NCBI GenBank assembly: GCA_037145635.1
Contig: JBBCXB010000002.1
Location: 372,001 to 436,000 of the forward strand
Reading direction: 5' to 3'
Source: JAATFS01 sp037145635
Lineage (GTDB): Bacteria > Pseudomonadota > Gammaproteobacteria > Xanthomonadales > Xanthomonadaceae
Length of the DNA stretch: 64,000 nt
Position numbers and translations under genes: made by a program. This document shows, in pieces, positions 45,395 to 53,774 of this stretch. Each line of letters starts with the position of its first letter. The stretch's first letter is position 1. The notes beneath the pieces are model-generated. The model saw only the letters and a list, made by a program, of their open reading frames with translations, was not told the DNA's origin and searched no databases.

Positions 45395-45506
45395 CGGGAA
45401 TGGGGAATAGGGAGTGGGGAATGGGATTCGGAGGCTAGTGCGCGGTCGGGGGCGCGGTTGCGGTTGCTTCGCCCGATTCCCCTTTCCCCATTCCCGATTC
45501 CCGCCC
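45395..45506. repeat. Inverted heptad repeat spanning the acnD end
   Basis: G-arm 45395-45429 (GGGAATG, GGGAATA, GGGAGTG, GGGAATG, GGGATTC) and C-arm 45474-45506 are inverted copies around a centre containing GTTGCGGTTGCTTC (45457-45470). The near-identical core GTTGCCGTTGCTTC occurs at 63213-63226. The unit covers the last codons of acnD, its stop and the acnD-prpF gap. Confidence 0.75.
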
Positions 45507-48098
45507 CTCGAGAAAATCCTGCGCGAAGCGCTGCAGCACGCCGCCGGCCTCGTAGATCGCCGCTTCCTCGGCGGTGTCGAGGCGGCAGGTCACCGGCACG
45601 TCCACGCGGGTGCCGTCGCGGCGCGTGATCGCCAGCGTCAGGCGTGCGCGCGGCGTGCGCGCGCCGAGCACGTCGAAGGTCTCGCTGCCGTCGATGCCCA
45701 GCGTCCTGCGCGTGGTCCCCGGCAGGAACTCCAGCGGCAGCACGCCCATGCCGACCAGGTTGGTGCGGTGGATGCGCTCGAAGCCCTCGGCCACGATCGC
45801 CTCCACGCCCGCCAGGCGCACGCCCTTGGCCGCCCAGTCGCGCGACGAGCCCTGGCCGTAGTCGGCGCCGGCGACGATGATCAGCGGCTGCTTGCGCGCC
45901 ATGTAGGTCTCGATCGCCTCCCACATGCGCACGACCCGCCCCTCCGGCTCGATCCGCGCCAGCGAGCCCTGCCGCACCTGGCCGTCGACCACTGCCATCT
46001 CGTTGACCAGCTTGGGGTTGGCGAAGGTGGCCCGCTGCGCGGTGAGATGGTCGCCGCGGTGGGTGGCGTAGGAATTGAAGTCCTCCTCCGGCACGCCCAT
46101 GCGGGTCAGGTACTCGCCGGCCGCGCTGTCGGCCAGGATCGCGTTGGACGGCGACAGGTGGTCGGTGGTGATGTTGTCGCCGAGCACCGCCAGCGGCCGC
46201 AGGCCGGCCAGCGCGCGCGCGCCGGCCAGCGCGCCCTCCCAGTACGGCGGGCGCCGGATGTAGGTGCTCTGCGGGCGCCACGCATACAGCGGCTCGGTCG
46301 CGGGCCCGTCCACGCCGCTGCGCGCGAACATCGGGTCGTAGACCCGGCGGAACTGTTCGGGCTTCACGCTGGCGGCGACGATCGCGTCGATCTCCGCATC
46401 GTCCGGCCACAGGTCCTTGAGCGTCACCGGGCAGCCGTCGGGATCCAGGCCGAGCACGTCCTTCTCGATGTCGAAGCGCACCGTGCCGGCGATCGCATAG
46501 GCCACCACCAGCGCCGGCGAGGCCAGGAACGCCTGCTTGGCGTAGGGATGGATGCGGCCGTCGAAGTTGCGGTTGCCCGACAGCACCGCGGTGGCGTAGA
46601 GGTCGCGCTCGATCACCTCGCGCTGGATCGCCGGGTCCAGCGCCCCGCTCATGCCGTTGCAGGTGGTGCAGGCGAAGGCCACGATGCCGAAGCCCAGCTG
46701 CTCCAGTTCCGACAGCAGCCCGGCGTCCTCCAGGTACAGCTGCACCGCCTTGGAGCCGGGCGCCAGCGACGACTTCACCCAGGGCTTGCGGGTCAGCCCG
46801 CGCGCGTTGGCGTTGCGCGCCAGCAGGCCTGCGGCGATCACGTTGCGCGGGTTGCTGGTGTTGGTGCAGCTGGTGATCGCGGCGATGATCACCGCACCGT
46901 CGGGCATGTGCCCCTGCTGCTCCTGCGCACGGGCCCCGGCCAGGTTGCCGGCGATGCCGCGCGCGGCCAGGTCGGCGGTGGCCACGCGCTTGTGCGGGTT
47001 GGACGGGCCGGCCATGTTGCGCACCACCGAGGACAGGTCGAAGTGCAGCACGCGCTCGTACTCGGCGCCGGCCAGGTCGTCGGCCCACAGCCCGGCGGTG
47101 CGCGCGTAGGTCTCCACCAGCCGGACCTGCGCGTCCTCGCGACCGGTCAGCCGCAGGTAGTCGAGGGTCTGGCGGTCGATGTAGAACATCGCCGCGGTGG
47201 CGCCGAACTCCGGGGTCATGTTGGAGATCGTCGCGCGGTCGCCCAGCGTCAGCGCCGCCGCGCCGGCGCCGTAGAACTCCAGGTAGGCGCCGACCACCTT
47301 CTGCTGGCGCAGGAACTCGGTCAGCGCCAGCACCACGTCGGTCGCGGTGATGCCCGGCTGCGGGCGGCCGCTGAGCTCGACCCCGACGATGTCCGGCAGC
47401 CGCATCCACGACGCACGCCCCAGCATCACGCTCTCGGCCTCCAGCCCGCCGACGCCGATGGCGATCACGCCCAGCGCATCGACGTGCGGGGTGTGGCTGT
47501 CGGTGCCGACCAGCGTGTCCGGGAACGCGACGCCGTCGCGCGCATGCACCACCGGCGACATCCGCTCCAGGTTGATCTGGTGCATGATCCCGTTGCCCGG
47601 CGGGATCACGTCCACGTTGCGGAACGCACGCTTGGTCCAGTCGATGAAGTGGAAGCGGTCCTCGTTGCGACGGTCCTCCACCGCGCGGTTTTTGGCGAAC
47701 GCGGCGCGGTCGAAGCCGGCGTACTCCACCGCCAGCGAGTGGTCGACGATCAGCTGCGTCGGCACCACCGGGTTCACCTGCGCCGGATCCCCGCCCTTCT
47801 CGGCGATCGCGTCGCGCAGCCCGGCCAGGTCCACCAGCGCGGTCTGGCCTAGGATGTCGTGGCACACCACGCGGGCCGGGAACCACGGGAAGTCCAGGTC
47901 GCGGCGGCGCTCGATCAGCTGGGTCAGTGCGGCGTCGAGCAGCGCCGGGTCGCAGCGCCGCACCAGGTTCTCGGCATGCACCCGCGAGGTGTACGGCAGG
48001 CCCGCGTAGGCACCGGGGCGAAGCGCGTCGACCGCGGCGCGCGCGTCGTAATAGTCCAGGTCGGTGCCCGGCAGGGGGATGCGGTAGCGGCTGTTCAT
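45435..48098 (-). CDS. acnD: Fe-S-dependent 2-methylcitrate dehydratase AcnD
   Basis: 887 residues, aconitase family. The 4Fe-4S cluster Cys are C410 (S-C-T-N-T-S-N-P), C477 and C480 (A-C-T-T-C-N-G). The swivel domain has G-S-S-R-D-W-A near 770. It dehydrates 2-methylcitrate to 2-methyl-trans-aconitate for PrpF. The C-terminus G-R-E-S-G-M-G-K-G-E-S-G and the residues after it are encoded by the heptad repeat, so roughly the last 22 residues are an acquired tail. It follows prpC after 161 bases. Confidence 0.96.
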   Translation of the reverse strand: MNSRYRIPLPGTDLDYYDARAAVDALRPGAYAGLPYTSRVHAENLVRRCDPALLDAALTQLIERRRDLDFPWFPARVVCHDILGQTALVDLAGLRDAIAEKGGDPAQVNPVVPTQLIVDHSLAVEYAGFDRAAFAKNRAVEDRRNEDRFHFIDWTKRAFRNVDVIPPGNGIMHQINLERMSPVVHARDGVAFPDTLVGTDSHTPHVDALGVIAIGVGGLEAESVMLGRASWMRLPDIVGVELSGRPQPGITATDVVLALTEFLRQQKVVGAYLEFYGAGAAALTLGDRATISNMTPEFGATAAMFYIDRQTLDYLRLTGREDAQVRLVETYARTAGLWADDLAGAEYERVLHFDLSSVVRNMAGPSNPHKRVATADLAARGIAGNLAGARAQEQQGHMPDGAVIIAAITSCTNTSNPRNVIAAGLLARNANARGLTRKPWVKSSLAPGSKAVQLYLEDAGLLSELEQLGFGIVAFACTTCNGMSGALDPAIQREVIERDLYATAVLSGNRNFDGRIHPYAKQAFLASPALVVAYAIAGTVRFDIEKDVLGLDPDGCPVTLKDLWPDDAEIDAIVAASVKPEQFRRVYDPMFARSGVDGPATEPLYAWRPQSTYIRRPPYWEGALAGARALAGLRPLAVLGDNITTDHLSPSNAILADSAAGEYLTRMGVPEEDFNSYATHRGDHLTAQRATFANPKLVNEMAVVDGQVRQGSLARIEPEGRVVRMWEAIETYMARKQPLIIVAGADYGQGSSRDWAAKGVRLAGVEAIVAEGFERIHRTNLVGMGVLPLEFLPGTTRRTLGIDGSETFDVLGARTPRARLTLAITRRDGTRVDVPVTCRLDTAEEAAIYEAGGVLQRFAQDFLEGRESGMGKGESGEATATAPPTAH

Positions 48099-48259
48099 GG
48101 CTGGCGGATCACTGGGCGAGCGAAGGGAAGAGGCGGCAGAACATGGCGAGGAGAAGCCGGGGCCGCGTCCGCGGCCGGCCGCAACGCACGGCGGCGCGCG
48201 GCGTTGCGAGAGCGTCGCGGCGCCTGGCGCGCCGCGGCGGACGCGCTCGCGCGCACGGC

Positions 48260-49420
48260 TCAGGCGCGCTGGTCGAGCGGCACGAACGCCTGGTCCTCCG
48301 GACCGGTGTAGTTCGCGCTGGGGCGGATGATCTTGCCGTCGATGCGCTGCTCGATCACGTGCGCGCTCCAGCCGGCGGTACGCGCGATCACGAACAGCGG
48401 GGTGAACATCGCCGTCGGCACGCCCATCATGTGGTAGCTCACCGCGCTGAACCAGTCCAGGTTCGGGAACATCTTCTTGATGTCCCACATCACCGTCTCC
48501 AGGCGCTCGGCGATGTCGTACATCTTGCGGCTGCCCTGCTCCTGCGAGAGCTCGCGCGCCACCTGCTTGATGACCTGGTTGCGCGGGTCGCTGACGGTGT
48601 AGACCGGATGCCCGAAGCCGATGATCACTTCCTTGCGCTCCACCCGCGCGTGGATGTCGGCCTCCGCTTCGTCCGGCGTGTCGTAGCGCTTCTGCACCTC
48701 GAACGCGACCTCGTTGGCGCCGCCGTGCTTAGGCCCGCGCAGCGCGCCGATGCCGCCGGCGATGCAGCTGTACAGGTCGCTGCCGGTGCCGGCGATGACG
48801 CGGCTGGCGAAGGTGGAGGCGTTGAACTCGTGCTCGGCGTACAGGATCAGGCTGGTGTGCATCGCGCGCACCCAGCTGTCGTGCGGCGCGAAGCCGTGCA
48901 GCAGGTGCAGGAAGTGCCCGCCGATCGAGTCGTCGTCGGTCTCCAGTTCGATGCGATGGCCGTTGTGGCTGAAGTGGTACCAGTACAGCAGCATCGAGCC
49001 GAGCGAGGCCATCAGCCGGTCGGCGATGTCGCGCGCGCCCGGGTGATTGTGGTCGTCCTTCTCCGGCAGCACGCAACCCAGCACCGACACGCCGGTGCGC
49101 ATCACGTCCATCGGGTGCGCCGACGCCGGCAGCTGTTCCAGCGCCGCCCGCACCGCGGCCGGCACCCCGCGCAGCGAGCGCAGCTTGGCCTTGTAGCCGC
49201 GCAGCTCGCCGTCGTTGGGCAGCTTGCCGTGCACCAGCAGGTAGGCGATCTCCTCGAACTCGCTGGTGGTGGCCAGGTCGAGGATGTCGTAGCCGCGGTA
49301 GTGCAGGTCGTTGCCGCTGCGGCCGACCGTGCACAGCGCGGTGTTGCCGGCGGCGGTGCCGGACAGGGCGACGGATTTCTTCGGCTTGAAGCCGCTGGGG
49401 CTGGCGTTGGTGTCGTTCAT
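48260..49420 (-). CDS. prpC: 2-methylcitrate synthase
   Basis: 386 residues. Citrate-synthase catalytic residues are visible in G-P-K-H-G-G-A-N-E (first His), G-F-G-H-P-V-Y (second His) and N-L-D-W-F-S (Asp); the G-F-G-H-P-V-Y form and the length are typical of methylcitrate synthase. It condenses propionyl-CoA with oxaloacetate. It is third in the operon, 24 bases after a DUF1003 gene. Confidence 0.95.
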   Translation of the reverse strand: MNDTNASPSGFKPKKSVALSGTAAGNTALCTVGRSGNDLHYRGYDILDLATTSEFEEIAYLLVHGKLPNDGELRGYKAKLRSLRGVPAAVRAALEQLPASAHPMDVMRTGVSVLGCVLPEKDDHNHPGARDIADRLMASLGSMLLYWYHFSHNGHRIELETDDDSIGGHFLHLLHGFAPHDSWVRAMHTSLILYAEHEFNASTFASRVIAGTGSDLYSCIAGGIGALRGPKHGGANEVAFEVQKRYDTPDEAEADIHARVERKEVIIGFGHPVYTVSDPRNQVIKQVARELSQEQGSRKMYDIAERLETVMWDIKKMFPNLDWFSAVSYHMMGVPTAMFTPLFVIARTAGWSAHVIEQRIDGKIIRPSANYTGPEDQAFVPLDQRA

Positions 49421-49444
49421 GCGATGACCTCCCGGGTGGTCGCG

Positions 49445-50053
49445 TTACGGAGTCGGTGCGGGCGCCGGCGGAGGACCGCCGTCGCGCGCGAGCAGTTGCT
49501 GCAGCATCTCGATCTGGCGCGCCTGCTGCTCGGAAAGCGCGGCCCAGTCCTGCTCGCGCAGCTGGTTGAGCTTCTCGTGCACCTGCAGGATCTCCAGCTC
49601 GGCCTTGACGTTCACTTCGTAGTCGTTCTGCGCGCGCAGGCGGTCGATCTCGCCCTGGCGGTTCTGGCTCATCATGATCACCGGCGCCTGGATCGCGGCC
49701 AGGCACGACAGGCACAGATTGAGCAGGATGTAGGGATAGGGGTCGAAGGCGCGCGCCAGCACCAGGCTGTTGATCGCCATCCACACCACCAGGAACACGC
49801 CGAAGCCGATGATGAAGCGCCAGCTGCCGCCGACCTCGGCGACCTTGTCGGCCACCCGCTCGCCCAGGCTCAGGCTGCGGTCGAACTCCTGCACGATGTT
49901 GCGCGCCACCCCGCGCTTGGCGATGAAGCGCTCCACCACCTCGCGTTCCGCCGCGGGCAGCTTGTCCACCTCGGTCTGCAGCAGCTGGCGGGCGGTCTGG
50001 CGGCGGTCGATGCGGCCGGCGCGGCGGGGACTGGCGGGGCTGGTGGCGGGCAT
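49445..50053 (-). CDS. DUF1003 membrane protein inside the prp operon
   Basis: 202 residues. A soluble N-terminal helix bundle is followed by two membrane spans (about 79-98 and 108-127, the second with L-L-N-L-C-L-S-C-L-A-A-I-Q-A-P) and a coiled coil with E-V-N-V-K-A-E-L-E-I-L-Q-V-H-E-K-L, ending in a Pro-rich tail. This matches DUF1003, of unknown function. It lies 33 bases after prpB and 24 bases before prpC on the same strand, so it must be co-transcribed with the methylcitrate genes. A role in propionate uptake or in sensing the membrane state is possible but unproven. Confidence 0.9.
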   Translation of the reverse strand: MPATSPASPRRAGRIDRRQTARQLLQTEVDKLPAAEREVVERFIAKRGVARNIVQEFDRSLSLGERVADKVAEVGGSWRFIIGFGVFLVVWMAINSLVLARAFDPYPYILLNLCLSCLAAIQAPVIMMSQNRQGEIDRLRAQNDYEVNVKAELEILQVHEKLNQLREQDWAALSEQQARQIEMLQQLLARDGGPPPAPAPTP

Positions 50054-50086
50054 GACGGATCCTGGGTCAGCGGCGATCTGCGCCGA

Positions 50087-50974
50087 TCATGCCCGCTTGC
50101 CCGCGAACAGCGCATCCAGCCGCTGCTCGTAGCCGTGGTAGCCGATGCGCTCGTACAGTTCCTCGCGGGTCTGCATCTGCTCTAGGACCGCCTGCTGGTG
50201 GCCGTCGCGGCGGATCGCGGCATACACGGCCTCGGCCGCCTTGTTGGCGGCGCGGAACGCCGACAGCGGGAACAGCTGGATCGCCACGCCGGCCTGCGCC
50301 AGCTGCTCGCGGGTGAACAGCGGGGTCTTGCCGAACTCGGTGATGTTGGCCAGCACCGGCACCTTCACCGCGTCGACGAAGCGGCGGTAGGTGTCCAGGT
50401 CGTTGGCCGCCTCGGCGAAGATGCCGTCGGCCCCGGCCTCCACGCAGGCGATGGCGCGCGCGATCGCCGCGTCCACGCCCTCGGCCTGGATCGCATCGGT
50501 ACGCGCGATCAGGAAGAAGTCCGGATCGGTCTTGGCGTCGGCGGCGGCCTTGACCCGGTCGGCCATCTCCGCCTGCGAGACGATCTCCTTGCCCGGGCGG
50601 TGGCCGCAGCGCTTGGCGCCGACCTGGTCCTCGATGTGGCAGGCGGCCGCGCCGGCCTTGATCAGCGACTTGACGGTGCGCTCGATGTTGAAGGCGCTCG
50701 GGCCGAAGCCGGTGTCCACGTCCACCAGCAACGGCAGCGGGCACACGTCGGTGATGCGGCGCACGTCGATCAGTACGTCCTCGAGCGTGTTGATGCCCAG
50801 GTCCGGCAGGCCGAGCGAACCGGCCGCCACTCCGCCCCCGGACAGGTAGATCGCACGGTATCCGGCGCGCTGGGCCAGCAGCGCGTGGTTGGCGTTGAGG
50901 GCGCCGATCACCTGCAGCGGCGATTCGTCGGCGAGCGCTGCGCGGAAACGGGCGCCGGCGGAGGACAGACTCAT
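50087..50974 (-). CDS. prpB: Methylisocitrate lyase
   Basis: 295 residues, ICL/PEPM superfamily. It has the Mg-binding D-V-D-T-G-F-G, the catalytic-loop motif K-R-C-G-H-R-P-G-K, and R-T-D-A and E-A-A-N-D segments. It splits 2-methylisocitrate into pyruvate and succinate. It is the first gene of the prp operon and diverges from the HTH-citrate synthase gene across 120 bases. Confidence 0.97.
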   Translation of the reverse strand: MSLSSAGARFRAALADESPLQVIGALNANHALLAQRAGYRAIYLSGGGVAAGSLGLPDLGINTLEDVLIDVRRITDVCPLPLLVDVDTGFGPSAFNIERTVKSLIKAGAAACHIEDQVGAKRCGHRPGKEIVSQAEMADRVKAAADAKTDPDFFLIARTDAIQAEGVDAAIARAIACVEAGADGIFAEAANDLDTYRRFVDAVKVPVLANITEFGKTPLFTREQLAQAGVAIQLFPLSAFRAANKAAEAVYAAIRRDGHQQAVLEQMQTREELYERIGYHGYEQRLDALFAGKRA

Positions 50975-51057
50975 GGGACAGCTCCTGCTGAGGGGCGGCC
51001 GCTGCCGGGACGGCGGGACGGTTCCGCGATGGCGCCCAATCTGGCACTCTCACACGC

Positions 51058-51086
51058 GTTGATCAATCTTGATCGATGCAATCAAC
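51058..51086. promoter_or_regulatory. Candidate operator between prpB and its divergent regulator
   Basis: The stretch contains TTGATCAA (51059-51066), a second TTGATC ten bases on (51069-51074) and an outer inverted pair GTTGAT/ATCAAC (51058-51063/51081-51086). It ends eight bases before the regulator ATG, so a protein bound here would block its own gene and probably the prp promoter. Confidence 0.55.
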
Positions 51087-51094
51087 CTATCGCC

Positions 51095-52330
51095 ATGACC
51101 GACCGCGACGACGACCTCCTCCCCGCCGCCGAGGCCTGCGCCCTGCTCGGCATCAGCACCGCCACGCTGTATGCCTATGTCAGCCGCGGCCTGCTCGCCT
51201 CGCGCCCCGGCGCCGACCACCGCAGCCGGGTCTACCTGCGCACCGAGGTGGAGCGCCTGGCCCAGCGCAAGCGCATCGGCCGCGGGGCCGCGCGCGGGGC
51301 CGCGCAGAGCCTGGACCGCGGACTGCCGGTGCTGGAGACGCGGATCTCGCTGATCCGCCCGGACGCGCCCTACTACCGGGGCCAGTCCGCGGTGGCGGCG
51401 GTCCGTGCCGGCGCCACGCTGGAGGACATCGCCCGCCTGCTCTGGGACTGCGAGGGGCAGGACCCGTTCGCCGTACCGCCGCCGCGCTGGCCGGCGCGGG
51501 TGGCACCGATCGCCGCCGACGCCGCCCTGCCGCCGCTGGAACGCGCGATGGCCTGCATCCCGCTGCTGGCCCTGGACGTGCGCCATTCATTCAATTCCGC
51601 ATTGCCGGTGCGGCGCGAGATCGCCGCCACCCTGCTGCGCCACAACGCCGCGCTGCTGGTCGCCGCCGCGCCCGACGCGCGCCCGGTCCACCGGCTGCTG
51701 GCCGAGGCCTGGCGCCCCGGCGATGCCGGCTTCGCCGAGCTGGTCCGCGCCGCGCTGGTGCTGTGCGCCGACCACGAACTCAACGTCTCGGCGTTCGCCG
51801 CGCGCGTGGTGGCCTCCACCGGCGCGCACCTGCACGCCACCGTCAGCGCCGGCCTGGCCGCCCTGTCCGGCCCCCGCCATGGCGGTGCCACCGCACGCGC
51901 TTACGCGCTGCTGCGCGATGCCGCCGACGCCGACGCAGCGGCCCCCTTCGTGGCCGAGCGCTGGCAGCGCGGCGACGACCTGCCGGGCTTCCATCACGTG
52001 CTGTATCCGGAGGGCGATCCGCGCGCTGCCGAGCTGTGGCGGATGCTGCGCGTGCACGCCGGCGACCACCCGCGCCTGCGCCACGTCGAGCAGGTGATCC
52101 GTGCCGCCGAGGACAGCAGCGGCCAGCGCCCCAACATCGACGGCCTGCTCGCCGCCACCTGCTTCGTGCACGACCTGCCCGCGGCCCCGGCGCTGGTGCT
52201 GTTCGCGGCCGGGCGCCTTGCCGGCTGGCTCGCGCACGCGCTCGAGCAGCAGGCCCTGGGCACGCTGATCCGGCCGCGTGCGCGCTATACCGGCCTGGCG
52301 CCGGGCGGCAGCGAGGACGATCCGTCCTGA
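51095..52330 (+). CDS. HTH-citrate synthase fusion, likely prp regulator
   Basis: 411 residues. Residues about 8-55 form a MerR/excisionase-type winged HTH (A-E-A-C-A-L-L-G-I-S-T-A-T-L-Y-A-Y-V-S-R-G). The remaining 340 residues are a citrate-synthase fold that keeps all three catalytic positions: H262 (P-R-H-G-G-A), H301 (G-F-H-H-V-L-Y, where the usual Arg after His is Val) and D349 (N-I-D-G), plus the C-terminal R-P-R-A-R-Y CoA-site region. Divergence from prpB suggests that it senses propionyl-CoA, oxaloacetate or methylcitrate and controls the operon. The other known regulators of this pathway are sigma-54 PrpR or GntR/PrpR types; neither is present here. Confidence 0.88.
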   Translation: MTDRDDDLLPAAEACALLGISTATLYAYVSRGLLASRPGADHRSRVYLRTEVERLAQRKRIGRGAARGAAQSLDRGLPVLETRISLIRPDAPYYRGQSAVAAVRAGATLEDIARLLWDCEGQDPFAVPPPRWPARVAPIAADAALPPLERAMACIPLLALDVRHSFNSALPVRREIAATLLRHNAALLVAAAPDARPVHRLLAEAWRPGDAGFAELVRAALVLCADHELNVSAFAARVVASTGAHLHATVSAGLAALSGPRHGGATARAYALLRDAADADAAAPFVAERWQRGDDLPGFHHVLYPEGDPRAAELWRMLRVHAGDHPRLRHVEQVIRAAEDSSGQRPNIDGLLAATCFVHDLPAAPALVLFAAGRLAGWLAHALEQQALGTLIRPRARYTGLAPGGSEDDPS

Positions 52331-52473
52331 GCCTGCCGGTCGCGTGCGCCTGCGGCCGCTGCAGCGCTTCGCCCGGGAGGCGCGCACCTGCGCGGCAGCG
52401 CGGGCCCGCAACGCGGGCTCGCCAGCCGCCGGTGCTCGCGGCCGGACGTCTGCCGCTGCCGCTGCCGCTGCGC

Positions 52474-53169
52474 CTAGTGCCCGCGACCGTGGTCGTCGTC
52501 GGGCGCCAGCCCGAGCCCGCCGCCGCCACCCGCTCCGCCGCCCCCGCCTCCACCGCCGCCCTTGCTGCCCTGCTTGCCGCCTTCGCCGGCGGCGCCGTCG
52601 CCCTTGCCCTTGGCGGCCGACGGCCGCGCCGGGCCCTGCCGCGGGATGGCCACGCCCGCCGGGATCGGCTCCAGGTCCAGGGCATGCCGGATGAAGTCGC
52701 GCAACGAGGCGACCAGCTCGTGGGTATGGATGGGCTGGCCATTGGCCAGCGCCTCGGCGGCCACGGCCGCCAGCCGGACCTGCTCGTCGGTCCCCAGCAG
52801 GATGATGTCCGACAGGGCCGCTTCCACCGCGTCGCGGATGCGGCGCGCGCGGTCGCTGCCCTGCAGCGCGTCGCCGGCCGCCGGCAGCACCAGCGCCGCC
52901 GCCTCGCCATCGGGGCCGGCACGCCGGCGCAGGTCGCGCAGGTGCGTCGGATCGACGTCGAGGCGCCCGGTGAACGAGCCGCCCAACGTCTTGTAGGCCG
53001 CGATCAGGGTGCGCAAGCGCTCGTTGATCTGGCGGTTCTCTCGCTCGCGGCGCTGCTGCATCGTCTGCATCACCAGCAGCCGGATGCCGACGCCGATCAG
53101 GGTGACCACCGACAGCCCCAGCAGGGTCGACAGCAGGGTTTGCCAGGAACTGAAATCCAGACCGCGCAT
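52474..53169 (-). CDS. Hypothetical protein, N-terminal TM and Gly-rich tail
   Basis: 231 residues from the ATG at 53169 (a TTG at 53193 is possible). A membrane span at about 12-32 is followed by a coiled coil (M-Q-Q-R-R-E-R-E-N-R-Q-I-N-E-R-L-R), a helical cytoplasmic domain with T-D-E-Q-V-R-L-A-A-V-A-A-E-A-L-A, and a tail that is almost all Gly from about 205 before D-D-D-H-G-R-G-H. I do not recognise a characterised family. It stands between the prp regulator and the satellite, and has core-like GC. Confidence 0.65.
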   Translation of the reverse strand: MRGLDFSSWQTLLSTLLGLSVVTLIGVGIRLLVMQTMQQRRERENRQINERLRTLIAAYKTLGGSFTGRLDVDPTHLRDLRRRAGPDGEAAALVLPAAGDALQGSDRARRIRDAVEAALSDIILLGTDEQVRLAAVAAEALANGQPIHTHELVASLRDFIRHALDLEPIPAGVAIPRQGPARPSAAKGKGDGAAGEGGKQGSKGGGGGGGGGAGGGGGLGLAPDDDHGRGH

Positions 53170-53263
53170 GAGGGGTTCGAGCTCCCGGCGCAAAGGGAGA
53201 TGCGCCCGCCCTCGATGCTAGCGGCGGCGCTGTCGCGGCCACGTGGCCGCCACCGGCGCCGGG

Positions 53264-53434
53264 TTACGCCGGGCCGTCGAGCGCGTGCCGGCCCTTCTGG
53301 GTCAGGTCGATGTCGCCGTCCTCGGCCTGCGCGGCATAGCCCTCGCGCACGGCCCAGTTCGCCTCTTCCTCGGAAACCGGCCGGGTCTCGCCGATGTCGC
53401 GGAGGATCCGCAGCTTGTCTGTCTCGAGTTCCAT
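53264..53434 (-). CDS. Small hypothetical protein
   Basis: 56 residues, acidic, with a plausible helix-turn-helix-like start (L-R-I-L-R-D-I-G-E-T-R-P-V-S-E-E-E-A-N-W) and an end in L-T-Q-K-G-R-H-A-L-D resembling small winged-helix proteins. The ATG has only a weak ribosome site. Unknown function. Confidence 0.5.
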   Translation of the reverse strand: MELETDKLRILRDIGETRPVSEEEANWAVREGYAAQAEDGDIDLTQKGRHALDGPA

Positions 53435-53547
53435 GGGGCTCTGCCGTGATGCAAGGGAAGACGACCAAGGTACGCGCGCGCCGTGACGGTCGTGTCGGTC
53501 CGGGCGCCGACCTCGTCGCCCGCCTGCAGCGGCGGGCACGCACAGCA

Positions 53548-53572
53548 AAAAGCCGGCGCAAGGCCGGCTTTT
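53548..53572 (-). terminator. Original tRNA-Val terminator left of the element
   Basis: On the minus strand AAAAGCCGGC-CTTGC-GCCGGCTTTT is a perfect ten-pair stem with its own T-run. It lies about 35 bases beyond attL, where the tRNA-Val gene would have ended before integration. Confidence 0.8.
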
Positions 53573-53607
53573 CGATTCGCGGACGTCGCCGGCCATGGGG
53601 CCTGGCG

Positions 53608-53652
53608 TGGTGGGCGGTGCAGGGTTCGAACCTGCGACCCTTGCCGTGTGAA
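53608..53652. repeat. attL, 45-bp copy of tRNA-Val 3' half
   Basis: This stretch is identical over 45 bases to 63067-63111. It covers the CCA end, acceptor 3' strand, T arm and anticodon stem 3' side of tRNA-Val, read on the minus strand. Beyond it the tRNA sequence is lost, so this is an attachment scar, not a tRNA gene. Confidence 0.95.
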
Positions 53653-53746
53653 AGCGTTTGAAACTCTCATAGACGGGGAAGATTTCACGCAAGTATCTGA
53701 TTTATCGTACCTTTTAGTTTCGCACCGCCCTGAGACACACTGCATT

Positions 53747-53766
53747 TTGCAGGACCGTTGCAGGAC
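53747..53766 (+). repeat. Left arm-type site pair for the integrase
   Basis: Two copies of TTGCAGGAC separated by two bases. The same double site, with one base changed in the spacer, lies at 62979-62998 near attR in the same orientation. Placement just inside both ends fits tyrosine-recombinase arm sites. The left pair ends nine bases before the integrase ATG and may also regulate it. Confidence 0.65.
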
Positions 53767-53774
53767 GAACCCCA

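Noticed and set aside
53608..53652. Second tRNA-Val gene
   Set aside because: Only the 3' half of the tRNA is present; the 5' acceptor strand and D arm are missing, so it is the attL scar.
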